Shown here in pieces: positions 11,718 to 25,100 of a stretch of DNA of 64,000 nt. The notes below the pieces were generated by a model that ran no database searches, was not told where the DNA came from, and saw only the letters and a program-made list of their open reading frames with translations. Where the stretch lies: contig OU612070.1 of the NCBI GenBank assembly GCA_914767715.1, forward strand, positions 21,438,025 to 21,502,024, written 5' to 3'. The position numbers and the translations under genes were made by a program. This stretch comes from Membranipora membranacea (taxonomy: Eukaryota > Bryozoa > Gymnolaemata > Cheilostomatida > Membraniporidae). Every line of letters starts with the position of its first letter. Within the stretch, counting starts at the first letter, position 1.

Positions 11718-14700
11718 TCAGCATTCCATGTTAGTTTTCTGTTCTACTTCTTCTTTTTCTTCTTGGTGTGTAAGCAGTGTATGACTAGATTCTAGTTTGA
11801 TGTCAGGTAGGTTATCAGGTTGAGCTTGTTGTAAATCAGATGGTTCTTCTTCCATTATATCATCTCGTGCCATCTGATATCTCAACAACAGCTTTCTCTG
11901 ATAAACATTGAGAGATCATTGATGATATTATTATGACGTTCAATCACCAAGCATAAATCATTCAAATGTGTTATTCTGATCACCTTTTTCTTCATCCCGA
12001 TTGAAATTTGGTCTTTCCGTGAGCCCTTTTTATCCCCGACGGCTGATTTAGAAAAACATTCTCATCAAACAGAAGTTATGGCAAAAAAGTTTAAAAAAAA
12101 TTGCATTGAACATCAGCTGAAGACTTTGTTATATCGTTCAGCACATCAATACATTGGCTCAAATTTGAGAAAATTGAGGAAAAATGGAAGTACGTCATGA
12201 TGAGGATTGCTAGATAGCTGCTTGTAAAAGACTACATCAAAATCATATTTGACTGTAGTTTTACAAATTTCTGGGCTCTTACTATTGTTAATTGTGAGCA
12301 AAGATCATGATCTTTCCAATCTGGATATCCAGCAACTTTTCAGGCATCTCTGCTAACTTAGAAATCAACTATCTCATCATTATATTGTGTCTCCTTTTTT
12401 TTGGAATTCTTTGTGAACATCAATGATTATGAGCATACCTTGCTTGGTTGCTGAGCAGGGTCTTCGCAGTGTGATGAACTACCGAGGTGGTATCCATGTC
12501 TTGTGTACCATGTCTCTGCCTGGCCCTCTAGTGAACTCCACTTTGCCATAATCTTATTACTCTGCAGCGATCGATGACTGACGCTCTTCAGCGATCGATG
12601 ACTGACGCTCTTCAGCGATCGATGACTGACGCTATTCAGCGAGAGTTTATCAGTTGCGAGCCAGCTGCTAGACTTGCTCATAGGTTTATTGATTGCACGC
12701 GTTGTGATTTCATTGGTAGGGTTGAGATTTGCTGTTTGACGAGAGGTCTTTGTTGATGGTAATAGCTGTGAAGTAGGCACCGTTCTTTTTGCTGAGAGCA
12801 TTGATCTATTGTATGTCCTCCTGTCAGCAAAATCCAAGCTTCCTCTCGGACCTAATTCTGATAGCTTCTGTTTCCTTGCACTTGAACAATGTATAGTGTA
12901 GATACCATGTAAGTAATGCAATAAATGGTCATGAGAATAGAACAACGCTGCTTCAGACTTTCACCTAGTTTAAGCTCGATATCTGGTGGACGTGGTAGCT
13001 TTCCATTCCATCATCAACCACTTTCCCTGTGAGGGAAGTGGTTGATAATGCAAAATGATGGTTTTGGCCTGAGTGTAATGCATCACAATAACACATGTTT
13101 AGCATAGTATAACTATGTTACCTTGACTTTTTGTGTGCAAGAAAACAGATGGCACCAACTATTATTCCTATGAGAGCAAGAATACTCAAAGACAGAGAGA
13201 CTATAAGTATTGTGTTATCTGAAAAAGAAGAGGAAACATGATAGAAGAAAAATTTTGACATGGTTTTGTTATGGAGTTGTCTGTTTTATGACATAGTATG
13301 GGTAACTCCTAGCCAATGAGTTGGCTCTGTTTAACTGGTGGGCGGGTTTCCCACCCAACAGCCAATAATATCAGAGCCAACACATAGGCTAGGTAAATCC
13401 TGTTCTCGGTTATAATTGTACAATTATGACAATGCCACACCATGAGAGATGAGGAGTGTTGTTGCTGTTGCATGGTGAGCCTGATACTGTAAATCAAAGC
13501 TGTGATTGGAAAGATTTCGTGAGTGTGAGTGTGATTATAATAAAGATACAGTCTCAATTTACTTGATGTGCCTTCCTTATTGCCTAGTAATGTAGTTTTA
13601 CAGTAAATTTGAAGGATTTCAGTCTTCCTTGAAAAGACCTAGATGTTACTTTAAGTGTCTAGGAAAGCTAAAAACAACTTCTGTTCATATCAATGCTTTG
13701 CCCTTGCAATGAACAAAAAAAGTAAATTTTTTCGCAACAAGACATTATTGAATGATGTTGCCTAATTTAATGTGTGAAAATCCATCATGTTATCTCCCCT
13801 GCCACGGATTCACATTTAAATGATGATCCACTTACAGTATAACAGTAAGCCTAGCCCGAGCTTACCTAGCACAGTTACAAGGCTGCTCTACTTACACTGG
13901 AAATCATCATAAAACAGTATTGGACAAAGGTAGCGTAGTCAAAGATATTTTAGTGTTAACCTGTAACAGGGGAGATAACATACTCTAGACCCTTCTAGAC
14001 CCTGGATTTTTGCAATTTTAATAAGGTTACATCATTCAATAATATCTTTGTGTGAATAAATGTTTTTTGCTTTCCTAGACACTTTAAGGTGCTGATACAA
14101 ATACAAAACTCAATCAATTCCGCAACACATTAGATGGTTTATACTCCTTTCCTTTTGATTGTAAATAAACAGGTAGAGTCCTGTTAAATGTTATGCAATG
14201 AAAAAAATGGACATCAGGAAATAAAGCAATCAAAATACCTTGGGCTGATTCTGGTCCTTGTAGGGTGTGATGAGTTGAGGTTTGAAGATGGTCCGTGGAC
14301 GTACTGTGGTTCTTGTTTGTCCCGTCGCTTGTATTCTGATTTGATACGCTGAGAGCATAAGAAATCAAAAAATGAATTATCATAGTAGATTTGCTACGTA
14401 TAATGAAAAAATACAACAAATGCAATTGGAGGCAATGATGTTAAAACCATTGTCCGCCGCAAACAGCTGATTGTCAATTTTCATAATACTGCAGGGTAAG
14501 ATTTGAGTAAAATTTTCTGTCTGCTGCATGGCATAAGAGAAACTGTACCTACCCTGGAAAAGATATTAATATCTCAATAAAGAAAGTAAGTCCAAACTTG
14601 GCGGAGTAATGTGACATCATGTTGATGCCTGGTTGCTGCACTCCCAACAGACATATCGTTTGTTCAAGCATGCTGCATCAGACCAATCCAGTGTCCTTCG

Positions 14701-16119
14701 AATGAAAACATAAAAAATGCTAAAAAATTCACACAAACAATCATTCATACAGCTACAAATTACAATGTTATTGTTTTATTTGAATACTCACAACCACTTT
14801 ACAAGATCTGCATTTTTATATTATTTTGTTAAATACAATATCTTTAACAGAGTTTGTACCCTGGATATTTAGAAGCTGTCTATCTTTTCAATACCAGGAG
14901 GAACAAATTTGTTCTAATTTGCTACCGAATATGACCAAAAATATTCTTGTTGCTTTAATTACAATAATAAAATAAAAGACAACACTATCTGCAAAGCTGT
15001 ATTTCACCCTTGATATTCTAGTACACCCTGTTGGCAGTGCTAAGAAACATGTATCCCCATTCATTTCAGGAAGCATTATTTGTATTTTCCTTTTCAGAAA
15101 TCCATGAGGACTAAGGCTTTTTGTCAGTTTTGTAGCATAAACTCATTTTGACAGCATGCACTTAAAAGTTGGCATAATTATCCAAATTGTAAGTTATGTT
15201 TAATTTAACTTTTTTGATTTTCTCTACATAGTCTCTGTCTTCTTGTGAAGACATAATAATACCAATCAATCCTCCAAACACAACACGTTATCATGTTTCT
15301 CTTTTATTATTCCCCCCCCCCCCCCAATTTTGCCTTAATTTCTTTGGTACGTTATCGAAAACATCCGTCCAGGATGATATTGTCTGCCAAATAAAATAGT
15401 GTTTATAACACTTCTCAAATTTTGCACACTTTTTTCATTATCATACTTACTCTCTCGGGAATAAAATATCTGCAAGATCTAACAGTAACATTCTTGTTTT
15501 AGTTTAATCAACAAACTGTTTTCTTTTTCAGTATCAATTATCTACGTACATTCTAACTGGTGTGATAAATATCATTCACATTTTCAAATTGAATCTAGAA
15601 AATGCACATTCTCTGATTGGGGATGGTTGGGGGGAATTCCTCAAACAATAGTCTTTTGATCAGGAAGGGATCTCTGGTACCAGTTAAGAGTTGCTCCCCT
15701 TTGTGTATATGGAACCTCTCAACTAATTGTCCAATCACAAAAAGACTTCAATTCCTTGCCCAATCAAAACATAGATAACAACTCATCAATTTGAAAAACA
15801 TATGAGTTGGGACAGTTATTATTTACAATCATAAATATTAAAAGTAACCAGGCATGAAATCAAGAAACCACTTGATCCTCCCTGATCCACATATCTACTG
15901 TGCTTAACTCATGCTCTGCCCCTTAGACCAAAGAGTTCATTCTCACCCCTTGAAGATACAATAATATATTGTTGTTTAAGCTAATCTCTTGCATAAAACA
16001 AGAAGAAGTAGATTAGAAATTGGTACAGTATAAACTGAGAGTGAGAGTGACATACGTAGAGAGGTCTACTCCTGCATATCCTGACTTTGGGCTTTGTGTG
16101 GGTGGGAGATGCAGTAGTC
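11718..16119 (-). CDS. unrecognised single-pass membrane protein with Ser/Thr-rich ectodomain and repeat-bearing cytoplasmic tail (5' end not found)
   Basis: Exons on the minus strand with matching phases: 16056-16119, 14239-14348, 13122-13218, 12439-12880 and 11718-11897 (stop TGA 11718-11720). The outer part is short and Ser/Thr/His-rich with sequons N-T-S and N-H-S (NQNTSDGTNKNHSTSTDH). The third exon is one hydrophobic segment, TILIVSLSLSILALIGIIVG, ending in AICFLAHKKSR as a stop-transfer. The cytoplasmic tail of about 207 residues is basic and Ser-rich, contains three tandem 8-residue units (SVSHRSLK), and ends in an acidic stretch (EEKEEVEQKTNMEC). The orientation N-out/C-in is inferred from the KK after the membrane span. 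The first listed exon enters in phase 1, so at least one upstream exon (probably with a signal peptide) lies between 16,120 and 16,673. I do not recognise the family. The exon chain is well supported by splice sites and phase, but no homology backs it. Confidence 0.6.
12562..12640. repeat. 24-bp coding minisatellite, three units
   Basis: The unit CGATCGATGACTGACGCTCTTCAG is repeated three times (the last with one change, CTATTCAG), in frame within the cytoplasmic exon of the membrane protein gene on the minus strand. It encodes the repeating octapeptide SVSHRSLK/Q. Units are nearly identical at DNA level, so copy number is probably recent or variable. Confidence 0.85.
13009..13050. repeat. 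short perfect-loop hairpin in an intron of the membrane protein gene
   Basis: ATCAACCACTTTCCCT pairs with AGGGAAGTGGTTGAT across a 3-nt GTG loop with one bulged base. No gene or known motif overlaps it. It may be a very small foldback remnant. Confidence 0.6.
13649..14090. mobile_element. 442-bp MITE with long imperfect inverted arms
   Basis: The left end CTTTAAGTGTCTAGGAAAGC matches the reverse complement of the right end (GCTTTCCTAGACACTTTAAG). Inside, further inverted blocks match: ACATTATTGAATGATGT near 13,741 against ACATCATTCAATAATAT near 14,030, and ATGTTATCTCCCCTG near 13,788 against CAGGGGAGATAACAT near 13,966. The arms are about 160 bp with mismatches and indels; the central 150 bp is unrelated. 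No coding capacity. It sits in the intron between the ectodomain exon and the transmembrane exon of the membrane protein gene. Confidence 0.75.
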
Positions 16120-16673
16120 CTATGGAGAGAAAGACCTAGAGTAGACAATAAATGTTTGTTCAGGGAGAATTGAATTCTCCCTGGTTTGTTGTGTTGGATC
16201 TTTTATCTGATCAGACTAGACTGCCACTGAAAGCAAGTCTCTAATCTAGCTCTTTGCTGAAAGTAAGCCATATAATTCCCCATCTCAGACATCTGCACAA
16301 ACAGAAACAGCTACTAGTACAGAAAAAGTGCCGCCATGTTGCATGCTTAGACATATTTCGGGTACCCAGTCCAATCCAGCACTCAGGCGTTGTTAGACAT
16401 ATGGTAGGTGCTGTACGACTGTACGCCCCCTGCGTAACAAACAACAATGCTTCATAGGCCTTGAGTGCTCTAAGACATGTCCCGTACAGTACCTAGCACA
16501 TGTCTTACAAAACCCGTCGCCAGCAATAGATATTGGTGCCTTTAGAACAGGAAAATTTTTGTAATGATTAGGCTATCAGAACACATTCATTTCATTGTAT
16601 TTGCAATGTGTACTAAATGCACAACGGCAACTGTAATCCCGCGGCTTTGTTTAATTGAGATTTCTGATCCAGG
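16120..16673. promoter_or_regulatory. divergent spacer / unresolved first exon region between membrane protein and TAF6L genes
   Basis: At most 554 bp lie between the last exon I can place on the minus strand and the TAF6L start codon. A missing first exon of the membrane protein gene must be here or overlap it. A short palindrome CAGGGAGAATTGAATTCTCCCTG occurs at about 16,160-16,182. The open frames at 16,241-16,457 on both strands are mutual shadows with no recognisable content. The promoter role is inferred from gene orientation. Confidence 0.35.
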
Positions 16674-19600
16674 ATGACCGAGGCTCTCCGAAGACAATCG
16701 TCTACCGCAGACTCGGAGAGGAAATACCAACTCATATCTCGAGCCACCATAAGGCTTTTTGCTGAGAGTCGGGGACTGGATGTTGCTGATGATAGTATTA
16801 GAGTGCTTGCTGAAGATGTAAACTATCGACTTCGAGAGATTGTATCCGTAGGTGATTATCATATTTGTTTGTTTATAAAATGTTTTCTTTCTAGGTACTT
16901 AGAACGTCTAAGCGTAATAGAGCAAAGTAAACTTTTCCTTTATTCCAAATCAAAGCAAAGACACCAGTCTTAATCACTGACTTGGGCTACTGATCCATTG
17001 ACCGCGATTTATTTCTGATTGTTGTGTTTGGCTCGTTGATTGATAGGAGGCTGCAAAATATATGAGGCAGACACCCAGACAGTACCTGACCACGGAGGAT
17101 ATCAATCACGCTGCCAAAGATTCTAATGTTGAGTTGTTAGATGATACCTCGCCATCTGACAGGTCAGTTCTATGCTGTATGGAAGAAGTTCTATTTTGAA
17201 TTAAATTAATTTTAATTAAATGTAATGGTCGATAACTGTTGATTAAACCACTGCTACCACTCAGGCAAATGTGTGCTAATTGAATTCTGTATAGCTTAAA
17301 GATAAATAATCGAGGCTTTAATCTCAAAATTGTCACCTAATGGGCAAACAATTTGCACAAACTAATCGTCAAAATTAGGGTATGAAATTAATGCACTAGG
17401 TTTTGTCAATTAGTAAGAATGAGATTGCAGTCTCATTTTGTTAGTTTTGAGCTATACAGAATACAATAAGCACATACTTCCCTGTGTGGCAGCAGTAGTT
17501 TAAGTTCTACATAGTTTCTCAATAACCCGATCATGATATGACTCCATGATTGCTTTTTTTTAGATTGCGGTTCATACCTCTAAAAGAACAGAAGTTATTC
17601 ACTTCCCATAATGCCACTCTGGATTTGCAGATGTATGTTGAGAGTGAGACGTCAAGCTCAGTTATTCAGACCACGAGTCAGATTCAGAACAGCAGTGAGT
17701 CTTCACTCCACCATGTGCCACTAATCTTATCAGGTCCTAGTCTTGTGCTCATCACATGTTCAACTTATCTTACTCATCAGATACATTCTGCTTGGTTCAA
17801 TTCAGTCAATTTGTCTTTCGCAAGTGCTTTATTTCGATATTTGCTATTTATAACATGTTAGTCTGGGTAGCAGTGATCTTGACATGTGTTATTGGTTTCA
17901 TGTTGCCGTCATGGATATCAATATGTGTATTAATGTATAGGTGATTGGCTGGAGGCCGGATCTGGTCCAGATCCGGTCAGAGATGTAGATAAGAAATGTA
18001 TATCTGATTACTTCACATCCATAACTCAGTGTGTATCTGGTGAGGATAGCAGTCTAAGACAGGTGAGTGTGTCCGCACTATGCAACACTCACAGCAACAC
18101 TTATGCAAAGCTATACTTATAAACTGTATGATATGAGAAGCAAACTTTGGAATGTTCAGAATTTCAATATTTTGCAAAACTTTAGTTTCATTAATCAAAA
18201 GACTTCGGCAAAGCTAATTTACATACGTATATGTATGTGGATGTTTGTATATATATTTATGTTAACATGTGTATGTAGATGTATAAATATATATATATAT
18301 ACATGTATATATTTGTATTGTACGGAGTCTCATTGTATTCAAATTAAAACTGTTTATGTTGTGCTCCCTTTAATTGGCACACTGTTAAATTTTTGTTATC
18401 ATGAAAGCATAAAACTAAAAATCTTTTTTGCAGATTGCCTTAGCTGATCTGATATGTAACACTAAAGTGAGCCACATTCAGAATCAGATGTTATTCTTTG
18501 TATCGAGATGGGTAGGTTTATCACACTGTTATATGATTTGTGCTGCCCATTAAATAAAACTTGTGTTTCCAACTACACAGGCCTTCTCCTGAAATTTAAT
18601 TGGATGACGCAAGAGAGAGACAAAATAATTCACTCAGTTCTTATAATTTTGTTTACAGAGTTTTTTTAATTTTACAGAAAATTTTTCTGAAGTTTCACCT
18701 CGATTCTCATACAGCATGACAATTTGGTGATTGATCCTTTTTTAGGTTGCTGCGTGCATCAAATCAGGATCAAGTGTTCGGAATGCACTGGAAGTTCTAG
18801 ATGCCTATACCAACAACAAAGTAGTAATCTATCACAAGCAGCATCAGGTCAGAGTTACTATATTACCCATTAACACAAGGTCACTACTGTATCCCCATAA
18901 ATTAGGCGTATGGCCCCCATCATCTAAGTGTATGGTTAAGTCCCGACCACATAAGCTTTAGTTTCTATCGAAATTTGAATTGCTTGTGCAAATTCAATAG
19001 TCTCAGTTACTGACCGTCATTCCAGCTTCTCAGTATACACGTGATAGTTTTAACGGTGCCGCAATGTCATGGCATCTTCTGATATTTTATCCGTTTAAAG
19101 ATGTCTTTAGTCATGCAATGATATTTATGTTGTTACATTTAACCATAAACCTAGAATACTTTATTTATTTCTTTATATATATATATATTGTAATATGTTT
19201 TTGTATTTTACTGTAACAAAGTAATTTGTTTACGAATACAGATGGATGTACTGGTAGATATACTGATAGACAAGGTATGTATGGTCAGCTGGCATCCTTG
19301 TGTCAGCACACAACAATATGATCAACAGTACGCTCTCAACATCATGTCTAAGTGTCTCAGGTAAGATAAGTCCAAATTTTCTCTCTGTCTGTTAATCCAA
19401 TTGCTGTGATCAACGAAATTTAACCTAAGTTACACGAGATATACTACTGCATGTATATTCTTTGATAATAAGAGAGTGAATAAATTCACTTAGCCTGAGT
19501 GCCATAAGAAGAAATTCAGTGTGTCGACCCGATGTAAATTTCATTAACTGATCTGACTCTGATGATCAGATTAGTGTAGTCGCAATGTCAATGCGCACCT

Positions 19601-21223
19601 ACATAGCAAGAAGACTGTATATATGTGAGTTGTCTGTCCCTTTCCAGTAGGGGAACGATTCCTATAGTTCCTATCCTGAAGATGTCCACATCTCTGTAGG
19701 GGAACAGTAATATATACTTATGGTAACTGGTACTGAGAGAAAATTTAACACATATATCTAGAATCGTTACACGTACTGAAATGTAACATAAAACCTATAT
19801 TGTAATTACATTACTACTTAATTTCATGGTTGTAGAAAGGACATGACAGTATGTCAGCTGACTATGCAGAATTTGATCTTACGGTGTAAAACAATACTGG
19901 CCGATTATCTGAACGAGAATGAAAGTTGTATTGCCGGCGCAGTGTTAACATTGACTACTCTACAACCAAAGGTATATGTTACTGAGTTTTGTTTCTTTTG
20001 TGATGTTTTCATGACTTATGTCCAAACTCGTCAAACTTTGCATATGTGGACATGTCTGCAGTAACAGAAAATATTTCCAGTGCAGTCTTTCTGTCTATTT
20101 TCTTGTAATGATAGGCACATACTTACATTGAGCTTACAGAAGAGATAATATGACAGATCTTAGTACAGCTGCGCTTTATATCGCTGGTTTTGTAATTTAT
20201 AATGTACTACTTGATTACAGGCTTTAGCAGAAGCAGAGGGGTTTTGGCAGGAATACTTAAAAAGAGATACAACAGATAGCCATCATCTGTTTGTGACATC
20301 ATTATTTATGGTAAGAATATTCACCGAAACCTTCAATATCTTCATAGTGGAAGTGCTCTTGTTCAGTTATCACAAAACCAGCCCCTGTTTCATAGCTTTT
20401 GTTTGGGGTTTTATTAAACCAGGTGGGGGAATAGATAAATTAATCACTGATATCAAGCTATCATCTCTTTCTATAGATGTTTGCTAGTGCACATAAATCC
20501 ACCTTATAGATACAAACTAAAATGTTGGGGATGAGGTGGTATCACATTTGATACAGAGATGATAAAGCAGAACAATAATATATGCTTATTGGTTGTGTTT
20601 GATTTACAATACAAGCTTGTAGACACATGTCTCGCTTGACAGCAATAACAACCAACATCATAATTGTTTGTATGTTTTGATGCACTGCTGAACACTTTAT
20701 TCTGAACTTTGGTATGTTGACTTCATTCAATTATTTACAGGATGCATCTAACAAACTGACACAGCTAAAGAGTATATCAATAAATCCTCAACACCATCAA
20801 TTCCTGTCTGCAGTCAGAGATAACCATTCCTCGCTGTCCGTCTGCCGTTTGACTTCTATAAATATGAGCACTAAATCTGAGACACAGAGGAAAGTCAAAC
20901 ACCTACACAGGAAGCTCCCTGGTAGAAGCTGTGTCAAGAAGCTCCAGTCTCTGAATGAATGGTTTGAAGAAAGGTCCACATTAAGAACTAGGAGAGATGA
21001 TATACATATAGAGTATGGGACCCCATCGAACGCTTTAAAGAAACAGAATCTACATCTAGGTATTAACTATTATGACAGTTCTCTACCCTCCCAGCAGGCT
21101 AAACAAGACAGTGACAAGGCTGCTCGACTTTATATTCTTTGGAGTAAAAAGAGGAAAGATCGATTACGAAAGTATCGTATTGTGACGCAATCTTCTGACA
21201 ATGTGATGAATATTCAGCTCTGA
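16674..21223 (+). CDS. TAF6L: TAF6-like histone-fold/HEAT subunit (TAF6L, SAGA/PCAF-type complex), 10 exons, complete
   Basis: Transcription co-activator subunit that pairs with a TAF9-type partner through an N-terminal histone fold and folds C-terminally into HEAT repeats. Exons 16674-16847, 17047-17162, 17564-17694, 17941-18062, 18434-18511, 18746-18847, 19242-19360, 19836-19971, 20221-20310 and 20741-21223 join in phase to 516 codons plus stop. The histone fold spans about residues 20-90: ISRATIRLFAESRGLDVADD, LAEDVNYRLREIVSEAAKYM, then RQYLTTEDINHAAKDSNVE. The LAEDVxYRLRE core is closer to TAF6L than to canonical TAF6, as I recall them. From about residue 140 (DVDKKCISDYFTSITQCV) the helical TAF6 C-terminal region follows. 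The last 120 residues are basic and unlike known domains. A poly(A) signal AATAAA lies at 21318-21323. TAF6 itself is the alternative; the family is secure. Confidence 0.88.
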
Positions 21224-22159
21224 TGCTGAAGAACGGACTCTCTGGTATATTGGCTATTTAAAGACTGGTGTAACGCTTCAATACGTGTTAATTCACAACT
21301 CGTGCATCTCCAAAACAAATAAAGAGCAAATGTGCTTAGATTTAGTACAAATGTGAAGTAATATGCAAGAGTCCTAGTGACATGATCATATGAGAGATTT
21401 GTTTCCCCCTGTATAGTCAGGCTGGTCCGCACTTCATTGAATTTTAACAGTAACAGACAAAGATTAACCATAGCAGACTCAACAGGCTACCATAAGCATC
21501 TACCATAATTTCTGAACATTGCGCAGAGGTACAAGTTAGATGTCTGAATTCGATATAACAGCAGAATGACGCCAACATTCGCTTTAGATTTATGAGATTT
21601 TAACAAGGCTATGATCAAACACTGCATGCATACTCATTAAGTGCTTCAATAAAGCAGCGTGTTTGGCGAGTACTTTCATCAGTACTACACTGCAGGCTGC
21701 AACTCAATATGTTAGTCTGACTAACGATCTTTATTTTGTATTGTATTATATACATGTATATATATTCGATATATGACTTTATGTTGGGTTTGCAAAAAAA
21801 AGGCGAGTAGCTGAGAGAAATGACGTTTTCATGCTAATATCTGACAATCACATATAAATCACTATATATATGTCTGTGGAAAAGTGGAGACATGTCGCTG
21901 AGAAATAAATTACCTGAATTATCAAACATGTATATTGAAACGGTAAAAAAAATCAAAATAAGTAACTTGGACCAAAACTTGCATCAGAATCCGCTGTAGG
22001 TTACATGTCTAAGTATTATGAATATAAACATACACGGAGAGTGAGATGATGAAAAGTTTGAATCAATACGAAATTTTCTGGAAAGTTATGGTTCTCATCG
22101 ATTGCATAATAATTTTCAATAATAATCTGGAAAGGTGTTGACTAAACAATAACACTAAT
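21224..22159. other. intergenic between two convergent genes
   Basis: Holds the 3' UTRs of the TAF6L-like gene (plus) and the sororin-like gene (minus). AATAAA at 21318-21323 lies 95 bp after the TAF6L stop. No coding sequence or clear repeat is visible apart from TATA-rich runs near 21,740-21,770. Confidence 0.5.
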
Positions 22160-25100
22160 TTATTCTATACAGAGGTCAAAATCTTCGAGTTCATTTAGCT
22201 CGGCTAAATATTTCTCCTCGCGGTCTTTAGTGATGGCAATCTAAAACAAAACAAGATAGTTTCTCTAAAAAACCAAAGAAAATTTGTAGTGGAATATTTC
22301 CTGCAGTCATCTCCCCATGCACTAAGGACAGATAACTCCTGATAAGTACAGACTCGCGACTTGCATGTCATTGGGGAGGGGAGGGTGGTATATCCCACCC
22401 TCCCTGTTGTGATAGCGTTAACTCATGTGATGTTTCTTCAACATAAAATGAAGAGTTAGGGGAGAAACAGATACACCTAGTTCTGAACTATCTATCCAGC
22501 AGCCAAAGTATGCAACGCTGTCTAAGTGCTCAGACTACTGCAAGTGTGTGTTTTTGACATCAGGGCTTCCATTCTCCCTATTGGCATTACATCAATCATT
22601 AATTTTCATTTATGAATGTTTGATAATGTCACAAACACACACGATTGCAGCCGTCTGAGGATTTGAGATTATATGCAACTATGAGGTACCTGAAATGAAA
22701 AGATGAGCAAATTGCTCTCAATTATTGTTTCTGCCATGCTTACAATTTTATTACCAAATCTTACTTACGGCTTTTTTGCGTCGATCTTTCTTATTGCCAT
22801 GCATATACATTTTATTAGAAGTATCTTCTTTCTCTGTTTTATACTTTTTAATCTCAGGCTCTGCAAGATAGACAGCACGCTTAATGAAATGTAAATTGTC
22901 TGTTTGTGATATGATGTGATTTGATCTTCACTGAACTACTCACATGACACAGTAATTCAGATTTGATATCAATTTTCTCTCGTTTCTCTGGTCAATGCCG
23001 ATCAAAGCAAATTGATCAAATCAGATCAGTACTGGTTAAGAGGAGACTATATCTATAAGTATTAGAATAATTTCTAAATCAAAAGCCAACCACACCCTGG
23101 ATAAATCAACATGCACCAAGAAAACCAAACTATTCTTTGATGTAGCAGTTATTGTAATCTTCATTCGCCGTTCTTGCAAGTTTAATAACCAATAGATGCA
23201 AGAGCAAACTTGCTTTCCGGGGCTTCAGAGTTATATGGATACCTGTACTTTGATAATACTATTATTTTTGTGTTCTCCCAATCTATGACAAGACAAGTAC
23301 AGTCTCTGCTAACCATAAGATATCCTAACTTTGATGGCAGTGATAAAGTTATATGCATTATCACGCTTGGACTGACAGATGAGACGCGATGATACAAATC
23401 ATTTCATGTCCAGACACAAATGATACAACAAATTACAAAGTTCAACCACAGAATGAAGAAGATTCAACAAAACATTGTTTCTTTTTATATTGAAAGGTTT
23501 TTGTACCTGCTGTGTAGCTCCCATCTAAAGCAGCCGACGATTTGACCATAGAGCCATAACCTGACGACTGAGCTGTTTCGTCTGATGGAGTTGTTGCAGT
23601 TTTCTCGAGGCTTCTCTTGAGAGAGGACGATGTTTGCTCGTCTTTGAGTATTGGCGAGGCTATATCAGATAACCTGGGTAAGGCTGGGCGTCGGGTATCT
23701 GAGAGTTGATCTGAAATGATAATTATATAGAACACAATTGAGGTAATACATGGCACAGAGGATGAATAGAGTGTGGTTTGTTGATTCCAAACTTAATTTA
23801 CAGACTACAATTCTCCAGTATAATTCCAGGTGCTCTTTCACAAGTACCTCACAGGGTGAACAGGTTCTACCATAGAGTTAATATATTATACTGTTTTATA
23901 TATATTTATATGACACATACTGTTGAGATTCTTGGTTGTGTATTTTGAGGTAGCTGTTAGCTGAGCCGGTGTAGAAGTTTCTATCCTCCCTGATCTCCGG
24001 TGCTCTTTATGATCATCAGTCATTGACAAACGTCTAAAACATGGGCAAGAGAAGTCAAAAGTTATTTTTTAAGCTTTGATTAAAATATTCAGGCTAATAC
24101 AGATAACAAAAACACTTTCTTATGTAAATCAACACAAATCGTTTTTTAAATAGGTCAATAGCCAAGTGTAAATTACTCTGATTAAAACATTATTTCGATG
24201 CGAGGGTCATAAAAATTTTGATCTTATGGATGAATTGTAAGATGATACGTCCCAAATTGTCTCAACTCATACCTTTGATTACTGTCAGTGAAGGATTCAT
24301 CGCTGAATGAGACTCTGAGTAGACCACCAGGTGTGAGATTAGATGATTTCTCTCTTACTGAAGATTTCCTCTTCAGACTAGGTTGTAATCCTGGTGTAGG
24401 TCCGTTTGTAATCTCCGGCACCTTAAACTCTGAGTTGACAACTGCACTGCTGGTACGTTGATGTAAAGTTTTAGACTTAGTTGGATGTTTGTCTACTGGT
24501 TTTGTTCTGGATCTGGAAAAATGCAACAGGTATTATCATTAATGGTTTGATCAATTTGTGTTTCCAAATGTTTGCCAAATGTTCCCCAGCAGAGCTATTC
24601 TAGATGGGTAACCGATACCACCATGTTGTGCTATCAGAGCCTATTACCCTAAATATACCTAACAATTTTGCATTCAATCTTGCTTACATCGGGACGTCAT
24701 CTTTCTACGTACTTGTTTGTTGTCTGGCATGGGCTAACTGACTCAGTGAGAGATCTGAATGGAACTTATCAAAAAGCTCAAGGTAAATGAATATATAATA
24801 TTTATAATATATATAATACTAATATATACATGATATAAGAATAATCATAATTAAAAGTTAGTTTTATCATATATACCTGGTAGGTTGTGATTTAGAGCTT
24901 TTGGGTTTTCTGTTCTCGGTTTGATTGTCATCATCAAAAGCATATTCATCTGCCGAGGAACTGCTGCTCATCTTTAGTCTGCCCTGAAGGACTTCAGATG
25001 CCTCTCTCTTGATGTCATTAGCTGAGCTTGCCTCGGAGTCTGCATCATATGTGTCACTGGGCTTGATGGTCTAAAAAAAATTTGGATATACCAAGGGGTC

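Noticed and set aside
16241-16457. Opposed 67-68-residue frames as the first exon of the membrane protein
   Set aside because: Neither has a donor in the required phase that I can defend, and the two are mirror shadows.
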